DNA of 64,000 nucleotides from Ectobius pallidus. Taxonomy: Eukaryota > Arthropoda > Insecta > Blattodea > Ectobiidae. Where the stretch lies: positions 214,032,484 through 214,096,483 of the forward strand of contig CAXKWD010000001.1 in NCBI GenBank assembly GCA_964059195.1, in the 5' to 3' direction. Made by a program: the position numbers and the translations under genes. Each line of letters begins with the position of its first letter. The first letter of the stretch is position 1. This document shows, one piece after another, positions 21,907 to 32,638 of the stretch. Under the pieces are notes generated by a model. The model did no database searches, had not been told where the DNA came from, and saw only the letters and a list, made by a program, of their open reading frames with translations.

Positions 21907-21985
21907 CCAGGGTCGTAGCTAGGCGGTGGCGAGGTGGGCCCCCGCCAAGGGCGCAGGTACAAGGAGGGGGCGCAAAATTAACCAT
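21907..21985 (+). mobile_element. hAT-like terminal sequence
   Basis: Begins CAGGGTCGTAGCTAGGCGG and continues with a GC-rich stretch ending GGGGGCGCAAAATTA, a pattern common at hAT-family ends. The other end was not found. Confidence 0.45.
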
Positions 21986-22436
21986 GAAAAATCCTACCTT
22001 TTTTAGACTGGTGCAATTTATCAAGCAATAAAAATTCCACGTTAATGGAAGAAATTTTTCAGGTTATTAAAAATTACTGCACGTGAACTATCTGTAGTAT
22101 TATGCCGATTGTCTACAAACAAAAAGCAGTCATGCAACGTTCTTTAATTAACACGTTTCTTATTGACAGAGTATGATGACATACATCATGAACAGTATGG
22201 AAAGATATAACGACAGTAAAAATAAAAATGTACTTTATTATTGAGATGAAAGTGGTTAAACTATTCGAAAAAAGAATACTTTTACCTACCTAGTATATTA
22301 ATGTGTTAAACATTTTAGTAGGCCCCAGGCCTATTATGTACTTTACTTTTGATACTAGATTTTATGATTTAATTATTTAAGTAGTTCAATTGTCTGAAAA
22401 TAAAGTCTAACACTTAGTTCATTTTCAAGTTCATTA

Positions 22437-23156
22437 GTGATTATTTATGAGTTGTCAATTTTTAAGCTGATTCTATCCTGTTTGTATTGGCTTATTTGTT
22501 CACTTATTTATTATTATTATGGTCATATAGACCATGTCTGTAATAAACTATCCTCCAATTTATTTTTGCTTAGAAGAATTGTTTCTCATCTTTCTTCTGA
22601 TGTTAAAAATGGTCTACTTCGGTGTAATATATCCCTTCTTAGTTTAGTTTAGTTTAGTTTAGTTTAGTTTCATCCTTCTATCTTACATAAGATAATGGAC
22701 ATGTCAATATAAATAGAAATAGAAATAAAACATTTCTAAAGTATCTTATGGAATTGCTCTGTGGGGAGGAACATATGACATACATATAAAAAGAATTTTA
22801 GTTCTTAAAAAACAGGCTATAAGACTAATAGCTAAAGAACCACCAAGAACACCGTGTAAAAGCTTGTTTATTAATAAGAACATATTAACTGTCTATGCAA
22901 TGTATATATATCATACTGTCTTGATGGTTAAAACTACTCAAAATTAATGTGTATTAATTCCGATGTTCATACTTATAACACAAGACAAAAATTAGATTAT
23001 CATGTAATTCCTAGACAATTAAAATTCACATAAAACAGTCCATTTGTTCGGGAAGCCATATTTAATAACTCACTCACACGTGAAAGGTTTAAAACAGAAT
23101 TTAAAAAATGGCTTATTCAACTATGTCCTTATTCCCTAGAAGCAAGTGGAAAGTAA
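22437..23156 (+). mobile_element. LINE RT C-terminal fragment, interrupted
   Basis: The first part (about 22515-22620) encodes HIDHVCNKLSSNLFLLRRI. After an intervening AT-rich block with a TTTAG array, the frame resumes near 22735 with VSYGIALWGGTYDIHIKRI, KKQAIRLIAKEPPRTPC and LTVYAMYIYHTV, ending near RFKTEFKKWLIQLCPYSLE. This is the thumb and C-terminus of a CR1/Jockey-like LINE, distinct from the family at 1-806. No catalytic motif. Confidence 0.82.
22637..22671 (+). repeat. (TTTAG)n microsatellite
   Basis: Seven tandem units inside the interrupted LINE. It differs from the insect telomere repeat TTAGG. Confidence 0.95.
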
Positions 23157-23320
23157 AAAAGTAAAATTTTTTCACATATTTCGTTATGATGACCTATACT
23201 TATTACCACAAATATTAAGAATATAGGCCTTCTTTTAAAAATGGGATGTAAAATTAGGGGTCCGTAAATTTTTTTAGACATTTTAGAGGTCCTCGGGTTC
23301 AAAAAGGTTGAGAAACGCTG
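23155..23320 (+). mobile_element. hAT-type element, right terminal fragment
   Basis: Ends AAAAAGGTTGAGAAACGCTG. Its inner part matches the fragment at 11395-11470, so both derive from one family. The left end is missing here. Confidence 0.78.
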
Positions 23321-23788
23321 CCCTAGACGATATAAGAGAACTACATCAATTATAAGTATACTGATAAAAAATATCTTGTATCTCTAAGACTCACACTATG
23401 TTTTGGTTTTTTAGTTCTTTATTTTTGTATAATTTTTGTTATTATTACTGTTATTGTTATTGTTATCCTATGCCAGTACTGCTGGTCTACAGGATTGCTA
23501 AATAAAAAAAAAAATTATTATTAATTTATTTTCATCAATGTGCTAGTTGAAGTATAGGCTATGCCATGGGTGCGCAACTGGTGCACATCGTGTCACTGTA
23601 CGGTAGGGGAATTTCTCCCACTACAGCCGCCCTTGATGTCAGCATACAGCAGTTTCGACGTGACACTGAACATGAAGAACAGGTTTCTTACGTGACAACA
23701 AGGGATGGGGACTAAAACGTTTCCCCTCAGTTGCTCACCTATGGGCTATGCTCATGGTCACTGGTAGTTTAGAAACTGGTATAAATAC

Positions 23789-25448
23789 GAGTTATAAGAC
23801 AATTTTTTTAGCCTAAACCCTCAGTAAAAGTTAATCAACTAATGAAGCTTCTTTTAACAAGTCTTAAAGCTTAATTTTTTCTACTGATGTTGTAAATATA
23901 TTTTAATGAATTGGTATTTTATGGTGATTTTTAATGAACTCGTGGCTTTTCTGTAATGATATTGACCACCAATCTATGAATAAATTAATCAATATCAACT
24001 GTTTTTTATCATTGGCTTAAGCCATTTTTAATCTGTCTAACTGGTGATCTATAATATACCTGGTGTGTTACTAATAAATATTAGGTCTATTTTATTATGA
24101 TATTACATACGTTTAATCTGACATATTAACGTTCATATGTAATTAAATTATATTTTATATTCCTATGTGCCAACAGGTTTTTCTAACCTAACCATCTTTA
24201 TTAGTACTTGACAATATAACAAAATGCACGGTGATTAATAGTTCACTTCAATCTTCTATTTTTCTGTTTCATAGTAACATAATTATATCATTTTTCACAT
24301 ATATTATAAACTAGCTGAAAAGGCCCGGCGTCGCCCGGGCTTTGTATTTTGTAATTTGAAATTAACTTATGGAGGACTTTCGATGTTGAAACTTTAGGTC
24401 CTGATATAATAATGTATGTAGAATTCGAAATTAGGAAGAACAACATATGGCACTCAGACTATTCCCTCAGAAAACGCTAGATATAGCTTTTTATGGTTCA
24501 TAGAGGATGTCGAATGCTGCATTCCATTGCTTCTACTCATCATGCCTGGGAGGGGTTGAAATAAGAAGAAACATAAATTACGTAAGATTGTATTGACTTG
24601 ACGGAAAATTTTATTTCTCATTCTCATGTTAAACCGTTTCGGGCCTGAAATAAAATAGAAATGCAGTATCACTTTCATACTTTCCTCCCCTAAAACCCGG
24701 TACATAATATACTGCGAGTATAGGACTCAAAATGTTCCATCCCATGCTTAGGGCCTATGATAAATCTCAACTAATACAAAGCCTACAGCTATGGATAACT
24801 GACTATTTACCGACTTCTGATATAGCATACTCACACACTTAAGTTGTTCCTGCAATACGACCTCTTATTCTACATCAAAATGTGAAGTGAGAAAATATTT
24901 CTTATGTCGAGGGTAGAGAAAGTTATGTGACTGCATCACACTGTGCTTTATTTTCGTGTAATTCATTTTTCAGTAATTATTTTCGCCAATATATTACATG
25001 GAATCATAATTCGTTAAAGTCCAGCATTAGGCTATATAGTTGCCAAGGCCCTATGTAATTACAGTAAACAATTCACTGTTGCCATGTGAACTGAACAACA
25101 TTTCATTTTTTTCAGTAGAATATTCACAGAAATTATATAATTTTCAAGGGAAGGACTGATTTGTTTCAATTTTAATGTTGACCGCTATACTTTCCGGGCT
25201 TAACTGGGTATGTGTGCAAAATTCCGTGTAAATTGGTAAAGAAATGTAGATTTGTATAAGGAACAAACATACATACATACATACATACCCACAAACACAC
25301 ATTCGACTTTATATATTAGATTAATAACGAGTTTTATTAGTCTTTCGCTTCATTAGTTGATTCACTTTTACTGAGGGTTTAGGCTAAAAAATTGTCTTAT
25401 AACTCCTATTTATAAATTACCCTCATATATAAGATGAAGTTTATTAAT
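23789..25448. mobile_element. Palindromic insertion E7 (about 60-bp arms, 43-base tail, 14-bp TSD), 1660 bp
   Basis: Target duplication ACTGGTATAAATAC (23775-23788, 25449-25462). Arms 23789-23848 and 25347-25405 are inverted with about two differences (GAGTTATAAGACAATTTTTT..). A 43-base tail (25406-25448) lies outside the right arm. The interior holds an RTE-like repeat (24311-25321). No PLE coding seen in the remainder. Confidence 0.75.
24311..25321 (+). mobile_element. Interspersed retro-repeat (ACTAGCTGA..TTTATATATTAGAT type)
   Basis: Starts CTAGCTGAAAAGGCCCGGCG and ends with an ATAC microsatellite (about 25270-25288) followed by TTTATATATTAGAT. I recall this end pair from RTE-like elements in several invertebrates, but not the exact family. 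No intact ORF. Confidence 0.55.
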
Positions 25449-25806
25449 ACTGGTATAAATACATTAAATATATTGAATAGGTTTTAATAACTTGTTTTTT
25501 TAATCAAAATTAGTGCAGAGAACAAAGTTTTCCTCTCCGTTCAATTATGCCATACACGATAATTAACTATATTAAAAATAAGCAGATTTCTTAAACCATG
25601 TATTTTTAAAACTGAGCGAAGGATAAATTTATATATGATCTATATTTTATTTCTTTCTTTCTTTCTTTCTTTAAATTACATTTACAAACTTATGTACAAA
25701 TACAAATATAAATACAAAAATACACAAATAAACAAAAAACATTTACAAAATTTCAAAATTAAAGTACAGAAAAGAAAAAGAAAGAAAAGAACCAAATATT
25801 TATTTA

Positions 25807-25995
25807 GAAATACACCCGAATGAGCAGACTGCTCGTGCTCGGGTGTAATGATGATTTTCTTTTACACTGGCCATGTGTAGGCTAAGGTGGAAAGGTAGTG
25901 TCAGATTGAAAAATTCAATGCCATAGCCGGGATTTGAACCAGGATCCTTTCTACCATTCCAAATTTATACATTGTTCTATGCATCCTGTTAACTA
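25807..25995 (-). mobile_element. tRNA-derived SINE, minus strand
   Basis: The minus strand has B box GGTTCAAATCC (about 25933-25943) in GGATCCTGGTTCAAATCCCG. The 3' tail ACCCGAGCACGAGC..GCTCATTCGGGTGT forms a hairpin at about 25814-25840. A related tail occurs near 14610. Confidence 0.7.
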
Positions 25996-26212
25996 ATTAT
26001 GCAATTTGTTTGTCCCATCTTGCATCACAAAATAATTAAACCTAAGTTCTTCATTCGGTGTTTAATGCCTTAACAATTATAACATATGAACAGTGTGCGA
26101 ATTTCCCAGTTGGTACGATGGCCATTCAATAATTAAAGAGACAAACTGACCTGGAGAAAAAACAGATTATTTTTACAAAACAAGACTTTCCTACTTTTCA
26201 ACACAATCCCCA

Positions 26213-26856
26213 TCAACGTTTATGCACTTGTCCCAATGGATTACTAGCTTTTTTATACCGGCTGCAAAGAACTCTTTGTCTTTGTGTCGGAGCCAATTTC
26301 CCACAAATTTCAGTTTGGGCCCTAAGCTCTGTCAAAAATTTTAAGAACCTAACAACCTCATCCAAGGAGTGATCGCTAAAATTCTCTAACTGGCTTATTA
26401 ACTTACCAAGGGGATGGGGTAATTTAGCAAAATCGTTGGCCAAATCAAAACGTAAATTACGACCGATGGGTGCAGGCGACTGCAGGATTGGGAGAACCAC
26501 TCCCAACAGCTGTATTTGCTTCAGCCTGATTATTATAACCCCCTAGATATATTTTCAGACATTTCACCTTTGATTCTATCCTTCTCTCTCAGAATTTCTT
26601 GACTCACTGCCCCAAGTGACGCACTATAGTCAGGAGAAAGGGACAATTTTAACAAATCCGTTATACGATTCGAAAGATGGTCCAATTTTGCCTGCAAGCG
26701 CTTAACCTGCTTTTGAGATAGGCCACATTCCTCACCTAGTTCCCGACATTGCTCGAAAATTTCTTCCATCTTAGCAATAAGGGCCGGTACCTCAGTCTGT
26801 GGCTTAATATGTTGTAAGTTCTTAATATCAACAGGAATAGTGGAATTATCTTTCAA
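26213..26856 (-). mobile_element. Degraded gag-like ORFs, minus strand
   Basis: 26533-26856 encodes a charged helical protein (ALIAKMEEIFEQC, QVKRLQAKLDHLSNR), probably coiled coil. In a shifted frame 26213-26506 encodes GRNLRFDLANDFAKLPHP, then KLISQLENFSDHSLDEVV. The combination resembles the N-terminus and start of a retrotransposon capsid domain, but no zinc knuckle or protease is visible. The source could equally be a LINE ORF1. Confidence 0.4.
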
Positions 26857-27084
26857 TATCTTTGTTAATTTGGAACAGAATCGTCTGGATCCACTGTGAT
26901 CCCTCGAACTGATAATTCTTAAAGAAGATCGGCTTTCAAAAGAAACTCAAGTGGTACGTATGTTCGGTTACTCATAATGACAGCACCAAAGAATACAAAA
27001 TAATGAAATACTAAATCACAGTCAGAACAGAAGTATAATATCCATTAATTTGAGTTACAGAATTTGAGTTAAGAATAAAAAATG

Positions 27085-27275
27085 ATTGTTATGTTTCGGA
27101 AATATAATATCAATGAAATTAAGTTTCAGAATTTAAGTTAGGAATACCAAATAACTGAATAACTGTTAGGTTTCGGAAATATGTCAATGAAATTAAGTTT
27201 CAGAATTTAAGTTAGGAATACCAAATGACTGTTAGGTTTCGGAAATATAATATCAATGAATGTAAGTTTCAATTA
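27085..27275 (+). repeat. Tandem array, about 75-bp unit, 2-3 copies
   Basis: Unit contains GTTTCGGAAATAT, AATGAAATTAAGTTTCAGAA and TTAGGAATACCAAAT. It lies upstream, in minus-strand sense, of the gag-like ORFs, as does the 26-bp array at 27470. Confidence 0.88.
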
Positions 27276-27469
27276 GAATAGCCACACGATCCTCGATTCC
27301 AAAAGATCACCCAAAGTCCATTTAAATCACTTCAAAATAATAGTTATCATGAAGCATGAAAAATAGGCTTGGTGAAATATTCAAGAAAAAGAAATCCGAA
27401 ATTCACAAAGTACTCGGGAAACAAAATTTTAAATATATGATCTTTATGTTGGGGTTGAAAATTACCAAT

Positions 27470-27625
27470 GAAAAATCAATGCAGTAGCAAATTTGAAAAA
27501 TCAATGCAGTAGCAAATTTGAAAAATCAATGCAGTAGCAAATTTGAAAAATCAATGCAGTAGCAAATTTGAAAAATCAATGCTGTAGCAAATTTGAAAAG
27601 TCAGTGCTGTAGCAAATTTGAAAAA
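27470..27625 (+). repeat. Tandem array, 26-bp unit, 6 copies
   Basis: Unit AAAAATCAATGCAGTAGCAA plus ATTTGA. The last copies vary (GCTGTAGC). It may belong to the leader or LTR of the degraded gag-like element. Confidence 0.93.
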
Positions 27626-27929
27626 CAACTACTCAACATGCCGGTAGCAAAATTTTATGTTAATATACTCCCAATATAATAATATTTAATATAAAACAAG
27701 AAAAGCTGAACTACCATAAATGCCGATACAAAATGCAGATCCAGCCTACCCTTAGGAACTGGATCAAAATCTAAGTGGTTGAAATACAAATGAAAATCCA
27801 AAAAATCCAAATTTGAAAAGAAAGCAATTCTCAAAAAATGTACTAAAGTAAAACAGAGCGCAAATTTAGAAAAATGGCGTCAAAAAACCTAACTACGCTC
27901 TGCGGTAACACTTAATTGTTGGAACAGGG

Positions 27930-28075
27930 CTGCGCATGATGACTCGTGCAGGAAAGCTGGAGGAATTATTTAATGAAATGGAGTTGACCGACAGAGACAA
28001 CTTTAACAACTTTGTAGACAAGGTGAAGTACCTACTCCAATTAGCAAACATTGAAGAAGAAAAAGTGGTGTGAAG
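27930..28075 (+). repeat. Duplicated coding-like segment (GLRMMTRA motif), copy 1
   Basis: Encodes GLRMMTRAGKLEELFNEME and continues to NFNNFVDKVKYLL. The same sequence with a few changes occurs at about 34316-34390 (GLRMMTRAEKLEEFFNGME). The protein is not recognised; its position before a LINE suggests it may be part of that family. Confidence 0.6.
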
Positions 28076-28080
28076 ATGTA

Positions 28081-29943
28081 CCTGTGGATCACAACAGGAA
28101 ATCAGATGTAAATATTGAAAACACAGGTGCAAAGGCATTCACAGGTACAAGCCTCAAACCAAAAGTCTCCAGGCACATAGATGAAGGAAAATGGCAGGCA
28201 AACAAAACAGAGCTCCCGGTAATAATGAATATAATGCGACAAGGACACTTAGACCGAGCTACAGCAGCTCTGAATGATTTAATCATTCATGCCACCACTG
28301 AAACATCCAACATCAAGCGCGCCACGAAGCCTTGGTTTGACGAAGATTGCTACACTTGAGTGTTTTTTACACTACAACTCCTTCACGAGGCCAGGGAACA
28401 AGGAGGAAACGCTCTAACAAAATACGCCGAAGAACGGTTAAAGTACAAATAGCTGCTAAAAGGAAAGAAAACAGCATACGACCTCCAAATGGAGCAGAAA
28501 TTAATTGCCGAGGCAGAAAGGAAGCCATTCAAAATCTTAAGGTCGGCAAAGAAGCAAAACCCAACCCCCCTTGTAAATATGGAACAGTGGGAGCGCCACT
28601 TCAGAAATCTTCTTGGAGAGGAAGGCAAAGTCTCAAACAATTTCGAGCCACACGTGGCAGACACTCAAGACATAGAGCCAATCACAAACGAAGAGGTTAC
28701 CCTCCTTATAAGGACTGAGAAGAACAACAAGGTTGCTGGCATAGACTGGATCTACATGGAACATCTAAAGAACACACTACCAGACCTGGCAGAGCCGCTA
28801 ACTAATCTGTACAACGAATGCCTCAGGAATAACTCGATCCCACATCAATGGAAAAATACACTTATAATAGCCCTCTACAAAGGCAAAGGCAGAAAGAACG
28901 ACCCAACTCCTATAGGGGAATCGCCTTGGAAAATGTTATGTTCAAACTCTTCTCCAAACTTCTGCCAAGGCGCATTGAGCAAACCCTACGTGCAAGTATA
29001 CCAATGTCCCAATACAGCTTCACCCCAGGAAGATCAACGATGCACGCAGTTCAAGAAGTCATAGAAGAAATATCAACAGCAGTGGCACAACCAAACACTC
29101 CGCTATACGCAATATTCATAGATTATTCGAAGGCGTTTGACAGCATTGACAGGAGATTACTCATCCACAAGCTAAAGCTCATATTAGGCAGATCAAGCCA
29201 GGAGCTAGAGACAATCAAATCGATTCTCAAGGTAAACTATGTAACAATATACGATGGCATATCGATATCGAAAGATATTACACAAACTAAAGGGGTCCTA
29301 CAAGGCGACCCTATGAGTCCGATACTCTTCTGTGTAATGACGGCGGACATAGATAAAATCTTAGGAAGAAACGTAAAACTAATGTACGCAGATGACATGA
29401 TCATCCTATCCAGAACCCCAGAAGACTTACAAACAGCTATGGAGTACATCAGAAGGTGGGCAGCTGAAAACTCAATGGAAATCCCTACCAACGGCGATGG
29501 CGCTATTCAAGCTCAAAGTCATGCCAACTGCCACATACGGAATTCAGTTAATGTGGCCATTCCTGATGGTGCAAAACCTCAAGAAACTAGAAAGCGTCAA
29601 AGCCAAGTTCCTAAAAAGAGCCCTATCAGTGTCAAAGTTCACAAGAAACAGTTACTCCTACATAATGGCTCAGGAAACCTACTTCCTAGAAGATATTAAG
29701 CGCTCCTTAAATCTACCAGAAACGCCGGCATATAAAATCACCATCAAAGAAAGACCAAACAAAGCCAAGGACATCCGAAAAGAAATAATGGAAACAAAAG
29801 CTATGACAACTGACGCCTGGAAGGGTCCAAATTTTGAGCTCCGGCACCTGATCACACGCTTCGCAGCACATGGCTTTCATCACAAGGTATGCTTCAATAG
29901 GTCATACCACATCCCCAAGGAAGAATGCATCTGCAAACTCTAA
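28081..29943 (+). mobile_element. LINE family B, RT-bearing copy with frameshifts and a thumb deletion
   Basis: Pre-RT sequence (ATKPWFDEDCY; LLHEAREQGGNALTKYAEER) leads to RT across two frames: 28489-28905 (KVAGIDWIYMEHLKN; HQWKNTLIIALYKGKG) then 28900-29485 (SYRGIALENVMFKL; IFIDYSKAFDSIDR; GVLQGDPMSPILF; YADDMIILS). The catalytic YADD and the SKAFD motif are intact. After NSMEI, near 29485, the sequence jumps to TAMALFKLKVMPTATYG, so the late palm is deleted. The C-terminus continues (29497-29943) through LITRFAAHGFHH and is cut at ECICKL before the zinc finger. The AP endonuclease is missing. Not functional. Confidence 0.9.
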
Positions 29944-30114
29944 TTTTGGTGGCAATGATTTGTGTAAAAACTCAATTGATAAAAGCGATGGATTTGAAGG
30001 AGAACCATATAATGAATTAACAAGATCTACTGTGAATTGGAAGTCAAAGTGTGAAAATAAGGAATCACAGCGTTTCTGCCGTGAAGACGATGACTGTTCT
30101 CCACGGCGTTTTTG
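29941..30114 (+). other. Exon-like open segment of unknown origin
   Basis: An open frame follows the LINE break (NFGGNDLCKNSIDKSDGFEG to EDDDCSPRRFW) and meets a donor-like GTGAGA at 30115. Composition is protein-like (acidic and basic, few low-complexity runs), but no domain is recognised and no acceptor was found; the LINE may have destroyed it. Its phase does not fit the next exon module. Confidence 0.3.
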
Positions 30115-30808
30115 GGTGAGACTGTTTCTTTTCTACCTTAAATTAATTTAACAAATTAGTCTTCATTCTGTGCTCACCCAATTTTTGGCAATCTAAATTT
30201 CGTTTTGGTATTTTATAAAGTTCTATAGTAAAGTCATTATGCCGGTTTCTACTTTTGGATTTTGAAATTACGCCATTCACCATGTACCTATTCATATTCA
30301 AATTTTATTCGTCATGTCTTGTCTGTCAGTATTTTCATGTCCGTCCGTTTTATTCGTTTTCTCATGTTCTCCTGCGTTCAGGCAATAATTAAAGTTTCAG
30401 CAGTTATCACGTAATAATATGATAGAGAGTGAAATATGTGTGTAAAATTTTAATAGAAGGGCTGAATTCATATAGAAAAAGGACTTAAGATTCAATTGAG
30501 GGATTAACATGATTTTATGGGTTCATATCTATTTGTTCTTCAAATATTTCTGCTTTTTCTAGTCACTTGGAAAATTCCCTATTAGATACAGAGCGATTGT
30601 GATAACATAACTCTATTGCGATAAATTTGAAAAATACATAAATTACACATATTTAGTTACTTACTCAATGGCAATAGACAATTCCTTGGCAAGCTAAAGG
30701 TATATTATCTATTTTATGGAACCCGAAGGTTCAATTGTGAAGTGTAATATTTGATGTAGGCCAACAGCACATAAAATATTATAAATTTGGTCTTTCTCTG
30801 TGTTTTAG

Positions 30809-30870
30809 GGGAGGTTACAACTTCCGACTCAATGAGGAGAGGAGGAGGGTGCTGGAGGAGGAACCAGTCA
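30809..30870 (+). CDS. Candidate short exon, module 1
   Basis: 62 bases between TCTCTGTGTTTTAG and GTGAGTATTT. The best open frame reads GYNFRLNEERRRVLEEEPV and leaves one base, so it exits in phase 1, matching the entry phase of module 2. Arg/Glu-rich, without a recognised domain. The entry phase differs (2). It could be a spurious exon in a repeat, but matching splice flanks recur in the other modules. Confidence 0.35.
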
Positions 30871-31284
30871 GTGAGTATTTTCATACATTGTCTTACAAGT
30901 GCCCTTCACTCAAGGCTCTCTCTCAATTTCCCTCTTCCTTTTTGTTGCCTACTTATAAAATATATTTGCTGAACTTTAAGATAAATAGCTGTTATCTTAT
31001 ATTTTTCAATATTTGAACAAATGACAATTCTATTAACTAATGATTTAGTTCATCTTTTTCATTTTATAATGCACTATGTATTCTTCTAATGCACTTCAGT
31101 CCACTAACCACTTTGCTTTTACATCTTACGACCTTACTCAAGCAGGTCGTATTATATAAACCTTTCCCAGGTCCAGTCATTTTGAGGTTATGTGGAACCC
31201 GAAGGTTCAATTGTGAAGTGTAATATTTGATGTAGGCCTACAGCACATAAAATATTATTCATTTGGTCTTTCTCTGTGTTTTAG

Positions 31285-31347
31285 ACCAACAGTACCCGCT
31301 ACGCCTAACTACCGAAAGGAGGAGGAGGAGGCGTATACAAATTGCTG
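31285..31347 (+). CDS. Candidate short exon, module 2
   Basis: 63 bases (21 codons), symmetric phase 1-1, between GTGTTTTAG and GTGAGTATTGTC. In that phase it reads QQYPLRLTTERRRRRRIQIA with no stop. It aligns with the start of module 3 (PQLPPIRRRRRRVPAPAP) around the six-arginine run. Function unknown. Confidence 0.4.
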
Positions 31348-31693
31348 GTGAGTATTGTCATACATTGTCTTACAAGTGCCCTTCACTCACTAAACTCAAG
31401 TGCTTCCTAAGCAAGCTAAAGAAATATTAGGCATACCTATTTTATGGAACCCTGAGATTCGTTTGTTCTTTTAATTATTTATCTTTATATTATTTATATT
31501 TGCTCTAATTGCTATCAGTCTCAATTCCCCTCTTCCTTTTTGTTGCCTACTTATAAATATTTGCTGAACTTTAAGATAGATTATACATTCAATTAAAAAG
31601 CTGTTATCTTATATTTTTCATATTTGAACAAATTACAATTCTATTAACTAATGATTTAGTTCATCTTTTTCATTTTATAATGCACTATGTATT

Positions 31694-32244
31694 CTTAGCT
31701 GGGGATGTGATTTCTAGATTTGGTAGTGGCACGTTTGAAACTGAACACCTATGTGATATCCTTAATACTTACAATTTAACATGTATTCCTTTTTCTAACA
31801 CATATCATACCTTAACATGTGACTAATCTAGACGTTATTGCATCCAATTGTAACGATTTGCTGATTGAATTCGGTCAGGAACCATCTCAAATCATGACTT
31901 ACAGTATGTTGTATATTCTTTGATGTCCTCCAAGTGCCCCAAATACACACACATTTAGAAATTTCAAATTTGTTGACTTAACTTTGAATCCGATGCTGCT
32001 AATGCCCTCTAGCATGAAGTAACTCATATTACCAATATTAACGATAAAGTAAACTTTTTTACCAACCAAGTCTTGTCACTATACGATAAATATGAACCCC
32101 TCCAAACCATACGAACGAGGCATGCTCCAGCACCCTGGAAGAACCAATCCATAAAATCATTGGTTAAACAAAGAGATAAAGCTTGGAAAAAATTTCTAAG
32201 AACTCATAACCCTGAAGTTTATTAATACTACCGTAAATGCTGTA
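31694..32244 (+). mobile_element. LINE endonuclease C-terminus and linker fragment
   Basis: Frames broken by stops carry GDVISRFGSGTFETEHLCD, LDVIASNCNDLLIEFGQ-like sequence and PAPWKNQSIKSLVKQRDKAW, then THNPEVY..YRKC. This is the end of an AP endonuclease and the linker before RT in a CR1/Jockey-like LINE. It stops abruptly at about 32244, joined to a family B segment. Confidence 0.78.
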
Positions 32245-32638
32245 ACGGCGATGGCGCTATTCAAGCTCAAAGTCATGCCAACTGCCACATACGGAATTCA
32301 GTTAATACGGCCATTCCTGACTGTGCAAAACCTCAAGAAACTAGAAAGCGTCAAAGCCAGGTTCCTAAAAAGAGCCCTATCAGTGTCAAAGTTCACAGGA
32401 AACAGTTACTCCTACATAATGGCTCAGGAAACCTACTTCCTAGAAGATATTAGGCGCTCCTTCAATCTACCAGAAACGCCGGCATATAAAATCACCATCG
32501 AAGAAAGACAAAACAAAGCCAAGGACATCCCAAAAGAAATAATGGAAACAAAAGCTATGACAACTGACGCCTGGAAGGGTCCAAATTTTGAGCTCCGGCA
32601 CCTGATCACACGCTTCGCAGCACATGGCTTTCATCACA
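32245..32638 (+). mobile_element. LINE family B segment duplicated from (or with) 29488-29881
   Basis: About 393 bases almost identical to 29488-29881, from AACGGCGATGGCGCTATTC to GGCTTTCATCAC. Encodes MALFKLKVMPTATYG to LITRFAAHGFHH. The left boundary equals the deletion joint of the copy at 28081. The right boundary is a new joint to the esterase-type ORF1 segment. Confidence 0.88.

Larger units (their letters stand above)
30690..31700 (+). repeat. Tandemly duplicated exon-intron units (two with exons, one without)
   Basis: Intron stretches repeat: about 30720-30808 and 31197-31284 (GAACCCGAAGGTTCAATTGTG to TCTCTGTGTTTTAG) and the post-exon GTCATACATTGTCTTACAAG at about 30880 and 31356. 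A third unit starts near 31408 (AGCAAGCTAAAG) and rejoins the common intron at about 31520 without an exon. The flanks differ by only a few bases, whereas the enclosed exons barely align. Confidence 0.8.

Noticed and set aside
22637..22671. Telomere-like repeat
   Set aside because: The unit is TTTAG, not the insect TTAGG, and the array is short and inside a LINE.
11307..23320. A single 12-kb hAT element bounded by the two CAGCGTTTCT ends
   Set aside because: The internal segments next to each end are homologous to each other in the same orientation, so these are two separate fragments.
27470..27625. CRISPR-like array
   Set aside because: Direct 26-bp tandem units with no spacers in a eukaryotic context.
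28347..28718. Basic 123-codon ORF
   Set aside because: Out of frame with the LINE RT that overlaps it; a shadow.
29237..29491. Minus-strand ORF opposite the LINE RT
   Set aside because: Shadow of the RT reading frame.
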